A program made the translations under genes and the position numbers. This document shows positions 54,701-63,956 of a DNA stretch of 64,000 bases, piece after piece. The notes under the pieces were generated by a model. The model had not been told where the DNA came from, made no database searches, and was given only the letters and a program-made list of their open reading frames with translations. The stretch spans positions 35,378 to 99,377 of the forward strand of contig NZGD01000035.1 of the NCBI GenBank assembly GCA_002690925.1. Direction: 5' to 3'. This DNA is from Rhodopirellula sp. (GTDB taxonomy: Bacteria > Planctomycetota > Planctomycetia > Pirellulales > Pirellulaceae). Each line of letters opens with the position of its first letter. Positions within the stretch are counted from its first letter, which is position 1.

Positions 54701-55007
54701 CACCGAGACGGCCGTCATCAATACGAGAGACAGGAATCCAACGTGGCAAGGGCTTGGGTCCTTTCTGCGCTCTTACCACATAGTTCCCGGACCTGATTTC
54801 CCGCGGTGGATCAGCCAAGAGTGACTCAGCCTGAAAATCAGTCAAAGTTCCCTTCACCATAAGAAACTTGGCCAAGTCACTGCTATCGCTTGGCGGGGTG
54901 CCAGCATTTGCATCAGCGTATTCACCTGCTATCTGCTTGCAGCCCGAGGCATCAACAATGCCCGACTTGACCAGCCCTTTCCAGAATTCGCCCAGCGCGA
55001 TCGACAT
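51786..55007 (-). CDS. Membrane pseudokinase with large extracytoplasmic region
   Basis: A 1073-residue protein. Residues about 70-335 have the Ser/Thr kinase fold, with YAAPEF (APE, 239-241) and DIYALGCLLF intact. The HRD triad is HGA (191-193) and DFG is RDP (211-213), so the catalytic base and the metal-binding Asp are missing. Four PNKT(L/V) repeats (343-362), a long Ser/Thr/Pro-rich linker, a basic stretch and one membrane helix (511-531) follow. The outer part (about 600-1073) is unrecognised; a segment near 950-1040 resembles an STN/secretin-type fold. It is probably a binding or signalling scaffold, not a kinase. Confidence 0.85.
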   Translation of the reverse strand: MSIALGEFWKGLVKSGIVDASGCKQIAGEYADANAGTPPSDSSDLAKFLMVKGTLTDFQAESLLADPPREIRSGNYVVRAQKGPKPLPRWIPVSRIDDGRLGVLFRVAADQFIGGRDQWLQAHQEVETASLQTFEDETQQAWTLIFSELPRGQALSSSIKEGACFSQRQVCEFGIALANALAAMHQRPLVHGAVRAEHVWLGSDGNVLLLRDPSGPPQGIEENQSGWFDGDEAVGLYAAPEFSQPDQDCNAATDIYALGCLLFRLATGRFPVDGESTTKLIKAQASVTPPELAEAVKKAEAGDPLYRVLAFAMAKNPASRFAAAEQLSNALTALLPLVSSKVPNKTLPNKTLPNKTLPNKTVADITAIPSSATEHNFQVANRSTVEVNQASTISEPPASKDIPVVEVVQEARGKTGDRKAAGNVDVTAAEVDQKANRIPRGAGGQTVSTIDSSKTSPDAVPESTSASKEVASNRKRVSAVNGSSEPPGPPPVAGEASAPKQRSRRKKKSKAPLVLGAMCVAILLLVIGLLVPRSAEEKTAEKNRMRPPAPAVIPRVSNREREDEDNGTKRNETQEGTSTPKRQTTGYQLIDDDRLLYVPPYAADAEKASLEYLPPGPAMIASLRVASIVESNIGGQVIEVFSPDLDALISRIAERAVVPVDSIQTCGLALHPGKEGWPEVSLSIQLKDPVPAKDLLEKWKVAAARTAEGVTIYAGDSPESDAYYFEGKGDDPVSRFAIGSVAKISEVAEMEGASILLPRNSQAMWDTTSAESDIVVLFASPNFLFADGRELLSNSLPGLVDPLKSALQPDVSAMLVSVNFGSEQMFIETRLTPSGGASPAALVRMLQEEIGGWPDWADEFIINSVPDASWRLLANRLRPMVNFVAEKVRFGVSEEMAIANAYLPAQAVPQVTLATVLALNTPEGGAVASGGPVSKKPLSIEELLNRKMSVTFEQESLEFAIDNIVTAYERDLPSGSKLPNIRIVGGDLQLMGITQNQQVRNFTQTNIPLRQVLTELLRLANPDKTATGPDDEKQALIWVVTDDAKKPGTKEILVTTRNSAKGKYELPSEFKLK
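53926..53985. repeat. Four 15-bp tandem repeats in the pseudokinase gene
   Basis: Units GTTTTGTTGGGTAGC at 53926-53940, 53941-53955 and 53956-53970, with a fourth differing by one base at 53971-53985. They encode the PNKTL repeats on the minus strand, just after the kinase fold. Confidence 0.95.
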
Positions 55008-55431
55008 ACAACTTTTTCAATCAAACGAAGATTTCAACCTAAAGAAACTTAATCTCTATTCTACGCCATGATCAGGCTTTCGCCGACCTCATCCCGAAAG
55101 GGCTGGTCAAGTTCACCACAACTGATTGCCTATTGATGGATATTTCGCAGCCAACTGCGGTCTTCGCAAGCAAAATCCCATCTTTGAGGACTGCGCTATC
55201 GGCACTAAACTGTTTCCATCGCGAAACGCCAAACTGCTCGGCAGGCTGCTCCTGCGGCAGCCGTTGCATCATGCAGATACAGGTCAAAGTAGACGAATAG
55301 TGATCCAGGCCTGCAGTAAAGCATGCAATCTAGCTCATACGAGTATCTTGTTTGGCAACCAGCAGAACCGCGATAACCTGTAAATCCTCATCAGCCAGAT
55401 CTTCGCGGCACTCGAGATACGAGAAACAGAA
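55008..55431. other. Intergenic spacer, divergent promoters expected
   Basis: 424 bases between the pseudokinase (minus) and glgA (plus). It must hold both promoters. No supported gene or strong hairpin is seen. Confidence 0.35.
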
Positions 55432-56934
55432 GTGAACATCGTTTATCTCACAACCGAAGCCGTACCGTTCGCAAAAACGGGGGGATTGGCAGACGTATGC
55501 GGCACTCTTCCCTCGCGTGTTGCCGAACTGGGGCATCGCACGGCCATTATCATGCCAGCTTTTCGTAGCGTCCACCAAAGTCATGCGGGCGTTGAACCTA
55601 CAGACATCAGTTTCGCCATCCCAATGAGTCCCCGAAAACTTGTGGGATGCCGACTGCTGCGAGGGAAACTGCCCAGTGCACAGGATGTTCCGGTCTGGTT
55701 CATCGATCAACCTCAATATTTTGACCGCGAATCGCTCTATGGAACCGCCACAGGTGACTATCCGGATAACGCCGAAAGGTTTTCATTTTTCTGCCGAGCC
55801 GCCATCCAAGCTATCCAAAGGATTGGCTGGAACTTTGATATCGTGCATTGCAATGATTGGCAAACTGGACCGGTACCATCAATGTTGGCTGCGGACCAAC
55901 ATCTTTCGCCCGCATTGAAGAATCACGCAACGGTGATGACGATTCACAACTTGGCGTACCAAGGCAACTTTCCCAAATCAGAATTTGAATGGACCGGACT
56001 TGATTGGCAACATTTTAATCATGACGAATTTGAGTTTTATGACCGCGTCAATTTCCTGAAGGCCGGAATTGTGGCCGCTGACACCATTACAACTGTCAGC
56101 CCCAGATACTCCGAGGAGATTCGGACCAAAGAGCACGGTTGTGGATTGGAAGCAGTACTTGAAAACGTTTCTGGTCGCATTTCGGGGATTACCAATGGCA
56201 TTGACCAGAGTATCTGGAATCCAAAAACAGATACCAAGCTGGTTGCCAACTACGACGTGAAGTCCTGGCAGCAAGGAAAACTAGCGAACAAGCGAGCCTT
56301 GCAGCAACAATTCGCTCTTGAACAGAGCGATGAAGTACCAATGATTGGTTTGGTTGGTCGCTTGGCAGAGCAAAAAGGTTGGGATCTGATCCTGCCGGTC
56401 CTCCGTTGGCATCTTGACGGGAATCGTCCGACGCAGTGGATCGTACTGGGAAGTGGCGATGCTCGATTCGAGCATGAACTGCGGGCTTTGCAAGAGAAAC
56501 ACCCGGATCGTTTCGCGTTGCATGTGGGATTCAGTGATATGCTGGCGCATAGGATCGAGGCCGGTTCAGATATTTTCGTAATGCCAAGCCACTACGAACC
56601 GTGCGGACTAAACCAACTTTACAGCATCCGCTATGGAACCATTCCAGTCGTTACGCCAACAGGCGGTCTGGCAGATACCGTCATTGACTGCAATGAGAAT
56701 TCAGTTGCGAATAAAAAAGCAACAGGCTTTCACCTGCACAGCATTTCACCTCAAGGGCTTGATGATGCGATCGGGCGGGCGTTGCATCTCCGCTACCATC
56801 ATCCAGTGCAATGGGCAAATTTAGTTGAAACTGGCATGGCACAGGATTGGTCATGGAAGAAAAGTGCGAGGGAATACGAATCGCTCTATGCAAAAACGTT
56901 AGCCCTTAAGTCTGCTGCAAAGTGGACTGAGTGA
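55432..56934 (+). CDS. glgA: Glycogen/starch synthase (GT5)
   Basis: The 500-residue protein starts at GTG 55432. It extends alpha-1,4-glucan from ADP-glucose. The N-terminal KTGGLADVCG motif (15-24) binds the donor. DIVHCNDWQTGPVP, GITNGID, VGRLAEQKGWDLI and SHYEPCGLNQLYS (with the catalytic Glu) are typical for GlgA. It is the first gene of a three-gene run with a GalT-family gene and a GH57 gene. No glgB or glgC is in the window. Confidence 0.95.
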   Translation: MNIVYLTTEAVPFAKTGGLADVCGTLPSRVAELGHRTAIIMPAFRSVHQSHAGVEPTDISFAIPMSPRKLVGCRLLRGKLPSAQDVPVWFIDQPQYFDRESLYGTATGDYPDNAERFSFFCRAAIQAIQRIGWNFDIVHCNDWQTGPVPSMLAADQHLSPALKNHATVMTIHNLAYQGNFPKSEFEWTGLDWQHFNHDEFEFYDRVNFLKAGIVAADTITTVSPRYSEEIRTKEHGCGLEAVLENVSGRISGITNGIDQSIWNPKTDTKLVANYDVKSWQQGKLANKRALQQQFALEQSDEVPMIGLVGRLAEQKGWDLILPVLRWHLDGNRPTQWIVLGSGDARFEHELRALQEKHPDRFALHVGFSDMLAHRIEAGSDIFVMPSHYEPCGLNQLYSIRYGTIPVVTPTGGLADTVIDCNENSVANKKATGFHLHSISPQGLDDAIGRALHLRYHHPVQWANLVETGMAQDWSWKKSAREYESLYAKTLALKSAAKWTE

Positions 56935-57069
56935 CTCTAGCAGTAAAAAGCTCTGCAATTCTCCATTCTCGCTGCGAGGATTTGAACAAATGGGGTACGA
57001 TTTTGTCTCAGAATTAAGAGATGTACATTTGAGCGACAAGGCAATTTGCTCAGCACTGCGGAGTGCCCC

Positions 57070-58269
57070 ATGGTCGAGGCATCAAAGCCGAACACACTAT
57101 CAACTTCGTCCAGCCCTCCCTCACAAGGGACTGGAGAATCACGCTTTGACCCCGTCACGGGCAACTGGACTCTTTTTGCTCCTTACCGCGCAGAGCGTCC
57201 CGAGGAGTTTGTAGAATCCCGCCAACGGATACGTAAACAGATCGCATGCCCGTTTTGCCCGGGGAACGAGAGCACAACCCCACCCGCTGTCTGGATCGGC
57301 CATCCGGAAAATCACGAACCAGTAAACGCAGAGCGACAGCCAACAACTGAACTGCCACGGCAAGAATCTGCGGTAGAAGGTGACTGGGCAGTTCGTGTTG
57401 TGCCCAATAAATTCCCAGCAGTAACAGCGGTTAACAGCGTCCGGGAAAAAGACAGCACTTCCTACACGCATCCACAGCGCTTGTCAGGAAACTGTTCTAC
57501 CTCTACGACAGATTCGACACTTTTTCAAAGACGACCAATTGCGGGTGGCCACGAAGTCTTCATCGAATCGCGTAACCATGTCCAATCAATCACTGAACTG
57601 GATGTTGCTGAGGCCGCGCTTGTTTTCAAAGCATATCGCGACCGTCTTCTGCATTGGCGTGATGTACCTGAAATTGCCTACATCAGCACTTTTAAGAATG
57701 TAGGAAGCAAAGCTGGAGCATCTCTGAGTCACACACACAGCCAACTAATCGCTACGGATCGAATCCCACCCATGGTGGCGACCGTGGCAGAACGCATGTC
57801 AAATCATCGTCTCACAATGGGAAGCTGTCTGCACTGTGACCTTGTACGTGCTGAATTGAAGGCAAAGAAAAGAATCATCTGGCGAGATAAATCGCTGATC
57901 GCGTTTTGTCCTTTTTCCAGTCATCTGCCATTCCTTGTACGAATCACGACGTTGGCACATCAGCCCTGCTACGAGGACCTCACAGAATCCAACATCGAAT
58001 CAATTTCACGTCTGGTGAGACGCGTTGTTGCATGGATTGAAAAGTTGTTTCCGGGCACGGCCTACAACTTCTGCCTTCATACACGCCCACCGGGCTGCAA
58101 CGATCCTTCAGATGCCTACCACTGGACTATCGAGATTTTCCCGCGGATGACACAAGTCGCCGGTTTTGAATTCAGCAGTCATTGCATGATCAACCCTGTA
58201 CTACCTGAGGATGCGGCAACCCAGCTTCGAAGTCGTGCATTAGCAGAAGATCCACGACTCATACTCTGA
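57070..58269 (+). CDS. GalT-family nucleotidylyltransferase
   Basis: The protein has 399 residues from ATG 57070; a TTG 24 bases upstream is also open. The family start is RFDPVTGNWTLFAPYRAERP. The first zinc pair is CPFCPG, a second CxxC is in SCLHCDL, and the active site is the HxHxQ motif in LSHTHSQLI with the nucleophile His. GalT transfers UMP to galactose-1-phosphate. Beside glgA, a relative acting as ADP-glucose phosphorylase is as likely, and the two cannot be separated here. Confidence 0.88.
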   Translation: MVEASKPNTLSTSSSPPSQGTGESRFDPVTGNWTLFAPYRAERPEEFVESRQRIRKQIACPFCPGNESTTPPAVWIGHPENHEPVNAERQPTTELPRQESAVEGDWAVRVVPNKFPAVTAVNSVREKDSTSYTHPQRLSGNCSTSTTDSTLFQRRPIAGGHEVFIESRNHVQSITELDVAEAALVFKAYRDRLLHWRDVPEIAYISTFKNVGSKAGASLSHTHSQLIATDRIPPMVATVAERMSNHRLTMGSCLHCDLVRAELKAKKRIIWRDKSLIAFCPFSSHLPFLVRITTLAHQPCYEDLTESNIESISRLVRRVVAWIEKLFPGTAYNFCLHTRPPGCNDPSDAYHWTIEIFPRMTQVAGFEFSSHCMINPVLPEDAATQLRSRALAEDPRLIL

Positions 58270-58650
58270 ACAACCACACGAACCCTGACGGGTGATGCAA
58301 CTGGTGAAACACCTGTGGGAATTGATTTTCAGGTAATTGGTTCAGTGAAAACACTCATTAGCCAAACCTTGTGCTTTGTGATCAGGCTGCAGCCCTTGCC
58401 TTCCCACTCCGATAGACCCTACAAATCCAATGAACTTCCAATGAACTTGGGTGCCCATTGGAACTGATACGTAAATTATGGAAACGCGTTCAACTGCGCA
58501 AACGAGGCCAATAATAGGAGTCATGTCTGGTTTCATTGACCAAGTTTGCAAGGTGCCCAGACATAAACTTGAAAATCATATTTGGCGATGAATCTCTGAC
58601 TTATACAATCATCGCTTGTCGACCAGACGACTCAAACTGATATTAATAAA
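58270..58650. other. Intergenic spacer
   Basis: 381 bases between the GalT-family and GH57 genes, both on the plus strand. The length suggests that the GH57 gene has its own promoter. No gene, repeat or clear terminator is seen. Confidence 0.35.
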
Positions 58651-60816
58651 ATGACGCTGCACGCATCTCTATGTCTCGTTCTGCACAACCATCAGCCAAT
58701 CGGAAATTTTGATGGGGTATTTGAGCAGGCTTACCAAGACAGCTACTTGCCATTTTTGGATGTGTTTGAACCGTACGACCAATTGCGGATTTCACTGCAC
58801 ACATCTGGCCCATTGATGATGTGGCTCGCTGAGCGACATCCGGAGTATCTGGATCGCGTTCGGATGCTGGTTGACGTGGGTCGGATCGAAATCATTGGCG
58901 GCCCTCAGTATGAGCCAATTCTTACCATGCTGCCGTCGCGGGACAGGGTTGGTCAGATTCAGGCGTATAGTGCTTGGCTCGAACGCAATCTGGGCGCCGC
59001 TCCCTCTGGAATGTGGATGCCAGAACGGGTTTGGGAATCATCGCTCGCGAGCGATCTTGTTGATGCGGGTATCAGCTACACAGTCCTGGACGACTTTCAT
59101 TTCCGGGCAGCTGGACTCGAGGATTCAAGCCTGTCCAGCTACTACCTGACCGAAGACGATGGTCGCGTTCTCAGAATTTTCCCTGGCTCGGAGCATCTCC
59201 GGTATACCATTCCTTTTCAACCGGCCAGCGAGACGATTGATTACTGCCGCGAGGTCGCGGAAAAATCACCAGGAGCCATCCTGACGTTTGGTGACGATGG
59301 TGAAAAATTTGGCACTTGGCCCGATACCAAGACGCATGTTTATGACGACGGATGGCTACGTTCATTCTTCGACGCTCTCACCGACAATGCAGATTGGCTC
59401 CAAACGGCGACTCTTGGTCAGGCTGTTGAACAGACCGCAGCAGCAGGAAAAATCTACTTACCGGACTGCAGCTACCGTGAAATGACTGAGTGGGCATTGC
59501 CAATCAGAGCGCAGACGCAATTCGAAGATGTGGTGCATGCCTTGGAAGACCACCAAAGGTGGAAAGATCTGAAATCATTCGTTCGAGGTGGCTATTGGCG
59601 GAATTTCAAGACCAAGTATGACGAAACCAACGAGATGTATGCTCGCATGATGAATGTCAGCAAACGACTTTGTGAAGCGGAGGAAGCGGGCGCAGATGCC
59701 GGCGAACTTTCCGTAATCAGAGATCATCTGTATCGCGGGCAATGCAATTGCCCGTACTGGCATGGTGCCTTTGGAGGTATTTATCTGCCACATTTGCGCA
59801 ATGCGATTTTCAAACACTTGATCCAAGCTGATACGCAGCTCGATCAAGTCATGAACTCGGAACTGGCAGCCGTTCAAGCAACCGCCGAGGACTACAACTT
59901 TGACGGTCTGCAGGAAATTCGACTTAGCAACAACCAACTATGTGCATGGTTAGCGCCAGCACATGGAGGTCGATTGTACGAACTTGATATCCGCACAATC
60001 GGACATAACCTGTTGGCCACACTGCAACGGCGGCCCGAGAATTATCACCAAAAAGTTCTTAATGGACCGAGCAACAGCGATGAAGATGTTGCCAGCATTC
60101 ATGATCGGGTGGTGTTCAAACAAGAAGATCTTGATCAGCGACTGCACTATGACGCGTATCCCAGAAAAAGCTTGATGGACCATTTTTATGATGATGAGGC
60201 AACACTTGATTTGGTTGCCAATGGTCAGGCCATGGAGCGAGGGGATTTTGTTGACCTTCCTTATGAAACCAAGCTTCGCCGTGGATCTGATCGTGTGCAA
60301 GTTCAAATGCGTCGTGACGGAAATGCGTGGGGGATCCCCATCACCATCACTAAAGCTGTCACGATGGCCGCTGAAAGCAATCGTCTGCGACTCACCTATT
60401 TGCTTGAGAACTTGCCTCCGGAAAAGCCATTGCACTTTGCCATCGAAATGAATTTTGCCGGAATGCCTGCAGGTGCCGACGATCGATATTTCAGCGATAT
60501 CGAAGGTCATAGCCTTGGCCAACTCGGGACCCAACTTGACTTGTCAGAAGTCCATGGGATCAGTCTTTCAGATCGTTGGTTGGGTATAGATGTTGCCTTG
60601 GCGATAGACCGACCGAGTGGGATTTGGGCATTTCCAGTGGAAACAGTCAGTCAAAGTGAAGCCGGATTCGAACTGGTGCATCAAAGTGTATGCGTCCAAC
60701 CTCATTGGCTTGTTAGCGGAGATGCTGAAGGCCGTTGGGCCGTCGAGATCGATATGACGACCGCCTGCGAGGAGCAGATGGAAACAATTTCGGAAAAAGA
60801 TGTCATCCGTTTGTAA
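58651..60816 (+). CDS. GH57 alpha-glucan enzyme (4-alpha-glucanotransferase/amylase type)
   Basis: A 721-residue protein. The N-terminal (beta/alpha)7 barrel begins LCLVLHNHQPIGNF, with the His-rich start typical for GH57. The nucleophile region is GMWMPERVWES (Glu125), matching the family's catalytic Glu, and the acid/base Asp lies in FGDDGEKFG (213-221). C-terminal beta domains (about 390-720) correspond to DUF1925/DUF1926. Such enzymes rearrange or hydrolyse alpha-1,4-glucans. There is no signal peptide, so it acts in the cytoplasm and fits glycogen turnover with glgA. Confidence 0.92.
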   Translation: MTLHASLCLVLHNHQPIGNFDGVFEQAYQDSYLPFLDVFEPYDQLRISLHTSGPLMMWLAERHPEYLDRVRMLVDVGRIEIIGGPQYEPILTMLPSRDRVGQIQAYSAWLERNLGAAPSGMWMPERVWESSLASDLVDAGISYTVLDDFHFRAAGLEDSSLSSYYLTEDDGRVLRIFPGSEHLRYTIPFQPASETIDYCREVAEKSPGAILTFGDDGEKFGTWPDTKTHVYDDGWLRSFFDALTDNADWLQTATLGQAVEQTAAAGKIYLPDCSYREMTEWALPIRAQTQFEDVVHALEDHQRWKDLKSFVRGGYWRNFKTKYDETNEMYARMMNVSKRLCEAEEAGADAGELSVIRDHLYRGQCNCPYWHGAFGGIYLPHLRNAIFKHLIQADTQLDQVMNSELAAVQATAEDYNFDGLQEIRLSNNQLCAWLAPAHGGRLYELDIRTIGHNLLATLQRRPENYHQKVLNGPSNSDEDVASIHDRVVFKQEDLDQRLHYDAYPRKSLMDHFYDDEATLDLVANGQAMERGDFVDLPYETKLRRGSDRVQVQMRRDGNAWGIPITITKAVTMAAESNRLRLTYLLENLPPEKPLHFAIEMNFAGMPAGADDRYFSDIEGHSLGQLGTQLDLSEVHGISLSDRWLGIDVALAIDRPSGIWAFPVETVSQSEAGFELVHQSVCVQPHWLVSGDAEGRWAVEIDMTTACEEQMETISEKDVIRL

Positions 60817-60878
60817 ACACAGACGAGATCTGCCGGTCATGCTTGCACTGTTCCCGTCGGATCGACCTGCCGCCCTGA

Positions 60879-61604
60879 TTAAGACAGACGCTTGGGCACG
60901 GGGAACTCAAGCACAAACTTGGTGCCCCGCCCGACTTCACTTTGGACGCTGATGCGCCCACCATGTGCTTCAATGATTTTTCGGGCTGTCGGCAGGCCCA
61001 GTCCAGAGCCTCCATCTTTGGTGCTGTAAAACGGCTCGAACATGTGCAGCACCGTGTTGTCATCGACACCACTGCCAGTGTCGATAAGATCCAATGCGAC
61101 GCTTTTACGGGTGGTGTAGGTTCGCACCATCAGTTGGCCCCCCGACCCCATCGACTCTAACGCATTCTTAACCAGATTCATCAAGGCTGCTTGCAAAGAA
61201 TCGCTGTGTAAGAGAATCGCGGGCAAATCTGGGTCAAGGTACTTCTCAACGTCAATTCCATCGGCATCAGCTTGAGCCTGATAGGCTCGCAAAACCATCA
61301 AAATCTGGTCGTTCAGGCTGCCCGGAAGCAAATCGATATCGCGTAGGCGAGTGTATTTGAGGAAATCACGCAAAAGCCCCTCCATACGCTCGCACTGGCC
61401 ACGGACAATGTCGACCCGCTCCAGAGACCGTCGACTGCCTGGTGAATCCAATTCCTCCAAATCCTCACTAAGCAGGTCGATATTCATGTGAATCACAGAC
61501 AGCGGATTCTTGATCTCATGTGCAAGCGATCCGGCTAATTCCGCCAATTCCTCATATCGAGCCCGCATGGGATCTACTTCAGGCTCGTTTTCGGCACTGG
61601 ACAT
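60879..61604 (-). CDS. Soluble sensor histidine kinase
   Basis: A 241-residue protein. It has no membrane segment or sensor domain beyond the first 20 acidic residues. The H-box is LAGSLAHEIKNPLS (His29), the N-box NLVKNALES, G1 LIDTGSGVDD, F-box FEPFYSTK and G2 GSGLGLPTARKI. All ATP-binding elements are present. It must receive its signal from a partner. No response regulator is adjacent, so it is an orphan; the nearest receiver-like gene is 22 kb away and lacks the usual Asp. It converges with the GH57 gene. Confidence 0.93.
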   Translation of the reverse strand: MSSAENEPEVDPMRARYEELAELAGSLAHEIKNPLSVIHMNIDLLSEDLEELDSPGSRRSLERVDIVRGQCERMEGLLRDFLKYTRLRDIDLLPGSLNDQILMVLRAYQAQADADGIDVEKYLDPDLPAILLHSDSLQAALMNLVKNALESMGSGGQLMVRTYTTRKSVALDLIDTGSGVDDNTVLHMFEPFYSTKDGGSGLGLPTARKIIEAHGGRISVQSEVGRGTKFVLEFPVPKRLS

Positions 61605-62093
61605 TTGGACTCGATGACAATGAATACTGAAGGACAGCCTCCAATTGTAGCGACCACAGTGCCGAGGGAAATGATGTTCGTCGTCTGCTACTACGAAGAT
61701 TTTCCCAGATCTGCTCCACCCTGAATAACCGCGTTGAATACTTCACCCACGGAAACGCGAATCACTGCATTACAAGCTGAGCATCCGAATCTGAACCAGT
61801 AATTCAGTAAAGACGCCCCTCCAATTTCGGTAACTCAATCACAAATTGACCCTCATTCTCCGCATTCGACTTACTTCGATCCAGCACCCACATATCTCGC
61901 CCTCTGGCAGAGCGCCCCTTGAAGTTTCTCGGCCAATCCTCTAGCCACCGTGGAATTGACCTCGCGCAGCGTGGGAAGGCATTTTTGCATGGTCACAGGT
62001 TTTTGCAGCATTACGCCACCTTGCCGAGCCACATCGTTCAACCGTAATCTGGAATACTCTGCTTATTTCCTTCATCTCCCCTGCCAGACCAAC
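61605..62093. other. Intergenic spacer, divergent promoters expected
   Basis: 489 bases between the histidine kinase (minus) and dapL (plus). The dapL frame is open back to 61950, but nothing there resembles the family N-terminus. No supported gene or strong repeat is seen. Confidence 0.35.
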
Positions 62094-63356
62094 ATGTCCA
62101 CCGCAAGCAAAGATAATTCTACGACTGCCGATCCTTATTTTCAGTCTCTTTTTGCCGACCGAATCGGCGGTGCAAATTACGGCAAAGACACCGAAATCTA
62201 CAAGTTCGAAAAAATTAAACGCGCCAAGCGTAAAGCACTGACCGACCATCCGGATCGTGTGCTGCTGGACTTTGGCATTGGTGAAAATGATGCTATGGCA
62301 GACAAATCCATTCGGGATTTGATGGCACAGGAAGTCAATCAGCCGGAAAATCGCGGCTACGCTGACAACGGTGTTGCAGAATTCAAACAGGCAGCGGCAC
62401 GTTTCATGAAACGCCGCTTCGGTGTGCAGCTTGATGCAGACACCCAAATCAACCACTGCATCGGAAGCAAGCCAGCCTATGCGATGCTTCCTGCATGCTT
62501 CATCAACCCAGGTGACATGACGCTCATCACGGTGCCCGGTTACCCCGTCGCGGCCACTCACACCCGTTATTATGGTGGCGAAGTCTTTAATCTGCCGCTA
62601 CAAGCTGAAAATAACTTCATGCCAGACTTGGATGCTGTGCCCGACGACATCTATCGAAGAACAAAAATTCTGGTCCTCAATTATCCAAACTCACCTACCG
62701 GAAAAACGGCAACAGCGGACTTTTATGCCAAGGTTGTTGCTCTCGCTAAAGAAAAGCAGTTTGTCGTGGTGCAAGATGCGGCTCACATCATGCTGACGTT
62801 CGATGGGGAACCACTTAGCTTCCTTCAAACGCCGGGTGCCATCGATGTTGGGGTCGAAGTTCACTCAATGAGCAAGGGCTATGACATGATCGGTTGGAGG
62901 ATGGGCTTTGTTTGTGGTCATCCCAAAATCGTTTCTGCATTTGCGGATGTCAAAGACAATAGTGATAGCGGGCAATTCATTGCGACCCAGAAAGCAGCCG
63001 CAGCAGCTTTGGACGATGATTCGATACCTGATCAGGTTAATAAAAAGTATCGTCGCAGACTCGAAAAACTCGTAAATACGCTCAATGAATGTGGTTTCGA
63101 ATGCGAAGTACCTGGTGGTACCTACTTCTTATATGCTAAATCACCTGTGGGAAGTCAGGCCGGAAAATCGTTCGCTGCTGCAGAAGATGCAACGCGGTAC
63201 CTGATAGAAGAATTCGGTATCGTAACCGTTCCGTGGGACAATGCAGGTGCATTCCTGCGTTTTAGTGTCACCTATGTCGCACCCACGGAAGCCGATGAAG
63301 ATGCCCTGATGGAAGAGACGAAACGTCGCCTCGGAGATGCCGGCTTGACTTGGTAG
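62094..63356 (+). CDS. dapL: LL-diaminopimelate aminotransferase
   Basis: The protein has 420 residues from ATG 62094, before the family block YFQSLFADRIGG. It converts tetrahydrodipicolinate directly into LL-diaminopimelate for lysine and peptidoglycan. PLP-binding marks are IGSKPAYAMLPACF, NYPNSPTGK, the Asp in VVVQDAAH, the Schiff-base Lys in SMSKGYDMIGWRMGF, and a C-terminal LRFS arginine. DapL is known from planctomycetes, Chlamydiae and some other groups. It is followed by a bidirectional terminator. Confidence 0.94.
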   Translation: MSTASKDNSTTADPYFQSLFADRIGGANYGKDTEIYKFEKIKRAKRKALTDHPDRVLLDFGIGENDAMADKSIRDLMAQEVNQPENRGYADNGVAEFKQAAARFMKRRFGVQLDADTQINHCIGSKPAYAMLPACFINPGDMTLITVPGYPVAATHTRYYGGEVFNLPLQAENNFMPDLDAVPDDIYRRTKILVLNYPNSPTGKTATADFYAKVVALAKEKQFVVVQDAAHIMLTFDGEPLSFLQTPGAIDVGVEVHSMSKGYDMIGWRMGFVCGHPKIVSAFADVKDNSDSGQFIATQKAAAAALDDDSIPDQVNKKYRRRLEKLVNTLNECGFECEVPGGTYFLYAKSPVGSQAGKSFAAAEDATRYLIEEFGIVTVPWDNAGAFLRFSVTYVAPTEADEDALMEETKRRLGDAGLTW

Positions 63357-63437
63357 CACCAGTGCAATGTGATGAGTCGTGTGATGTGATTACGCCACAC
63401 GATTTGTGGCTGCACTGCTGCAACCTGATGTTTCTAT

Positions 63438-63462
63438 CTCTGCTTGTCGAGCCGCTTGTCGA
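63438..63462. repeat. Tandem 12-bp repeat after dapL
   Basis: Two copies of GCTTGTCGAGCC in tandem between dapL and the bidirectional terminator. They are short, and no function is evident. Confidence 0.6.
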
Positions 63463-63504
63463 GCCAAAGAGAGGATCTGAATAGTGAAGCAGAAGCCCAA
63501 ATAA

Positions 63505-63536
63505 AAAAGCCGCTCGTAAGTCTACGAGCGGCTTTT
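63505..63536. terminator. Bidirectional Rho-independent terminator between dapL and rpsT
   Basis: A 10-bp perfect stem (63509-63518 with 63523-63532, loop of 4) is extended by four A-T pairs: A-run 63505-63508 and T-run 63533-63536. A- and T-runs on both sides let it serve dapL (plus) and rpsT (minus). Confidence 0.9.
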
Positions 63537-63564
63537 AAAATTTGATGAGCTTGGAAGCAGTGTG

Positions 63565-63828
63565 CTAGCCGACACTCTTCACCATTGCGACCAGCCGACT
63601 CTTGGTTCGAGCTGCTGCATTGCGATGAATCAGATTCTTACTGGCTGCACGGTCAATTTTCTTTTGTGCAACGATGTACTCTGCCTGTGCCAAGTCACTG
63701 TTTCCTGCCTCCACAGCCTCTCGCACACGGCGAATCTGCGTTCGCATGTTGCTTTTTCCGGCTCGGTTGTGCGTCCGACGCTTGTCGTTCTGGCGAAGTC
63801 GTTTCTTGGCGCTGGCTGTATTAGGCAT
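63565..63828 (-). CDS. rpsT: Ribosomal protein S20
   Basis: An 87-residue basic protein of normal S20 length. The N-terminal MPNTASAKKRLRQNDKRRTHN and the IHRNAAARTKSRL near the C-terminus are characteristic. S20 binds 16S rRNA early in assembly of the small subunit. It starts at ATG 63828; no strong Shine-Dalgarno is seen. Its transcript should end at the terminator 30 bases downstream. Confidence 0.97.
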   Translation of the reverse strand: MPNTASAKKRLRQNDKRRTHNRAGKSNMRTQIRRVREAVEAGNSDLAQAEYIVAQKKIDRAASKNLIHRNAAARTKSRLVAMVKSVG

Positions 63829-63956
63829 AATTCGGGCGGACGCGGATCAGGCGTCGAAGACAGGGTTGGGGGTATGTCAGGTTTTTCAGGCCGCGTAGTA
63901 TGGCAATCTATCAGTCATCTGTCCAGAGTCGATCTGCAAAGCGCACAATGCTATTT

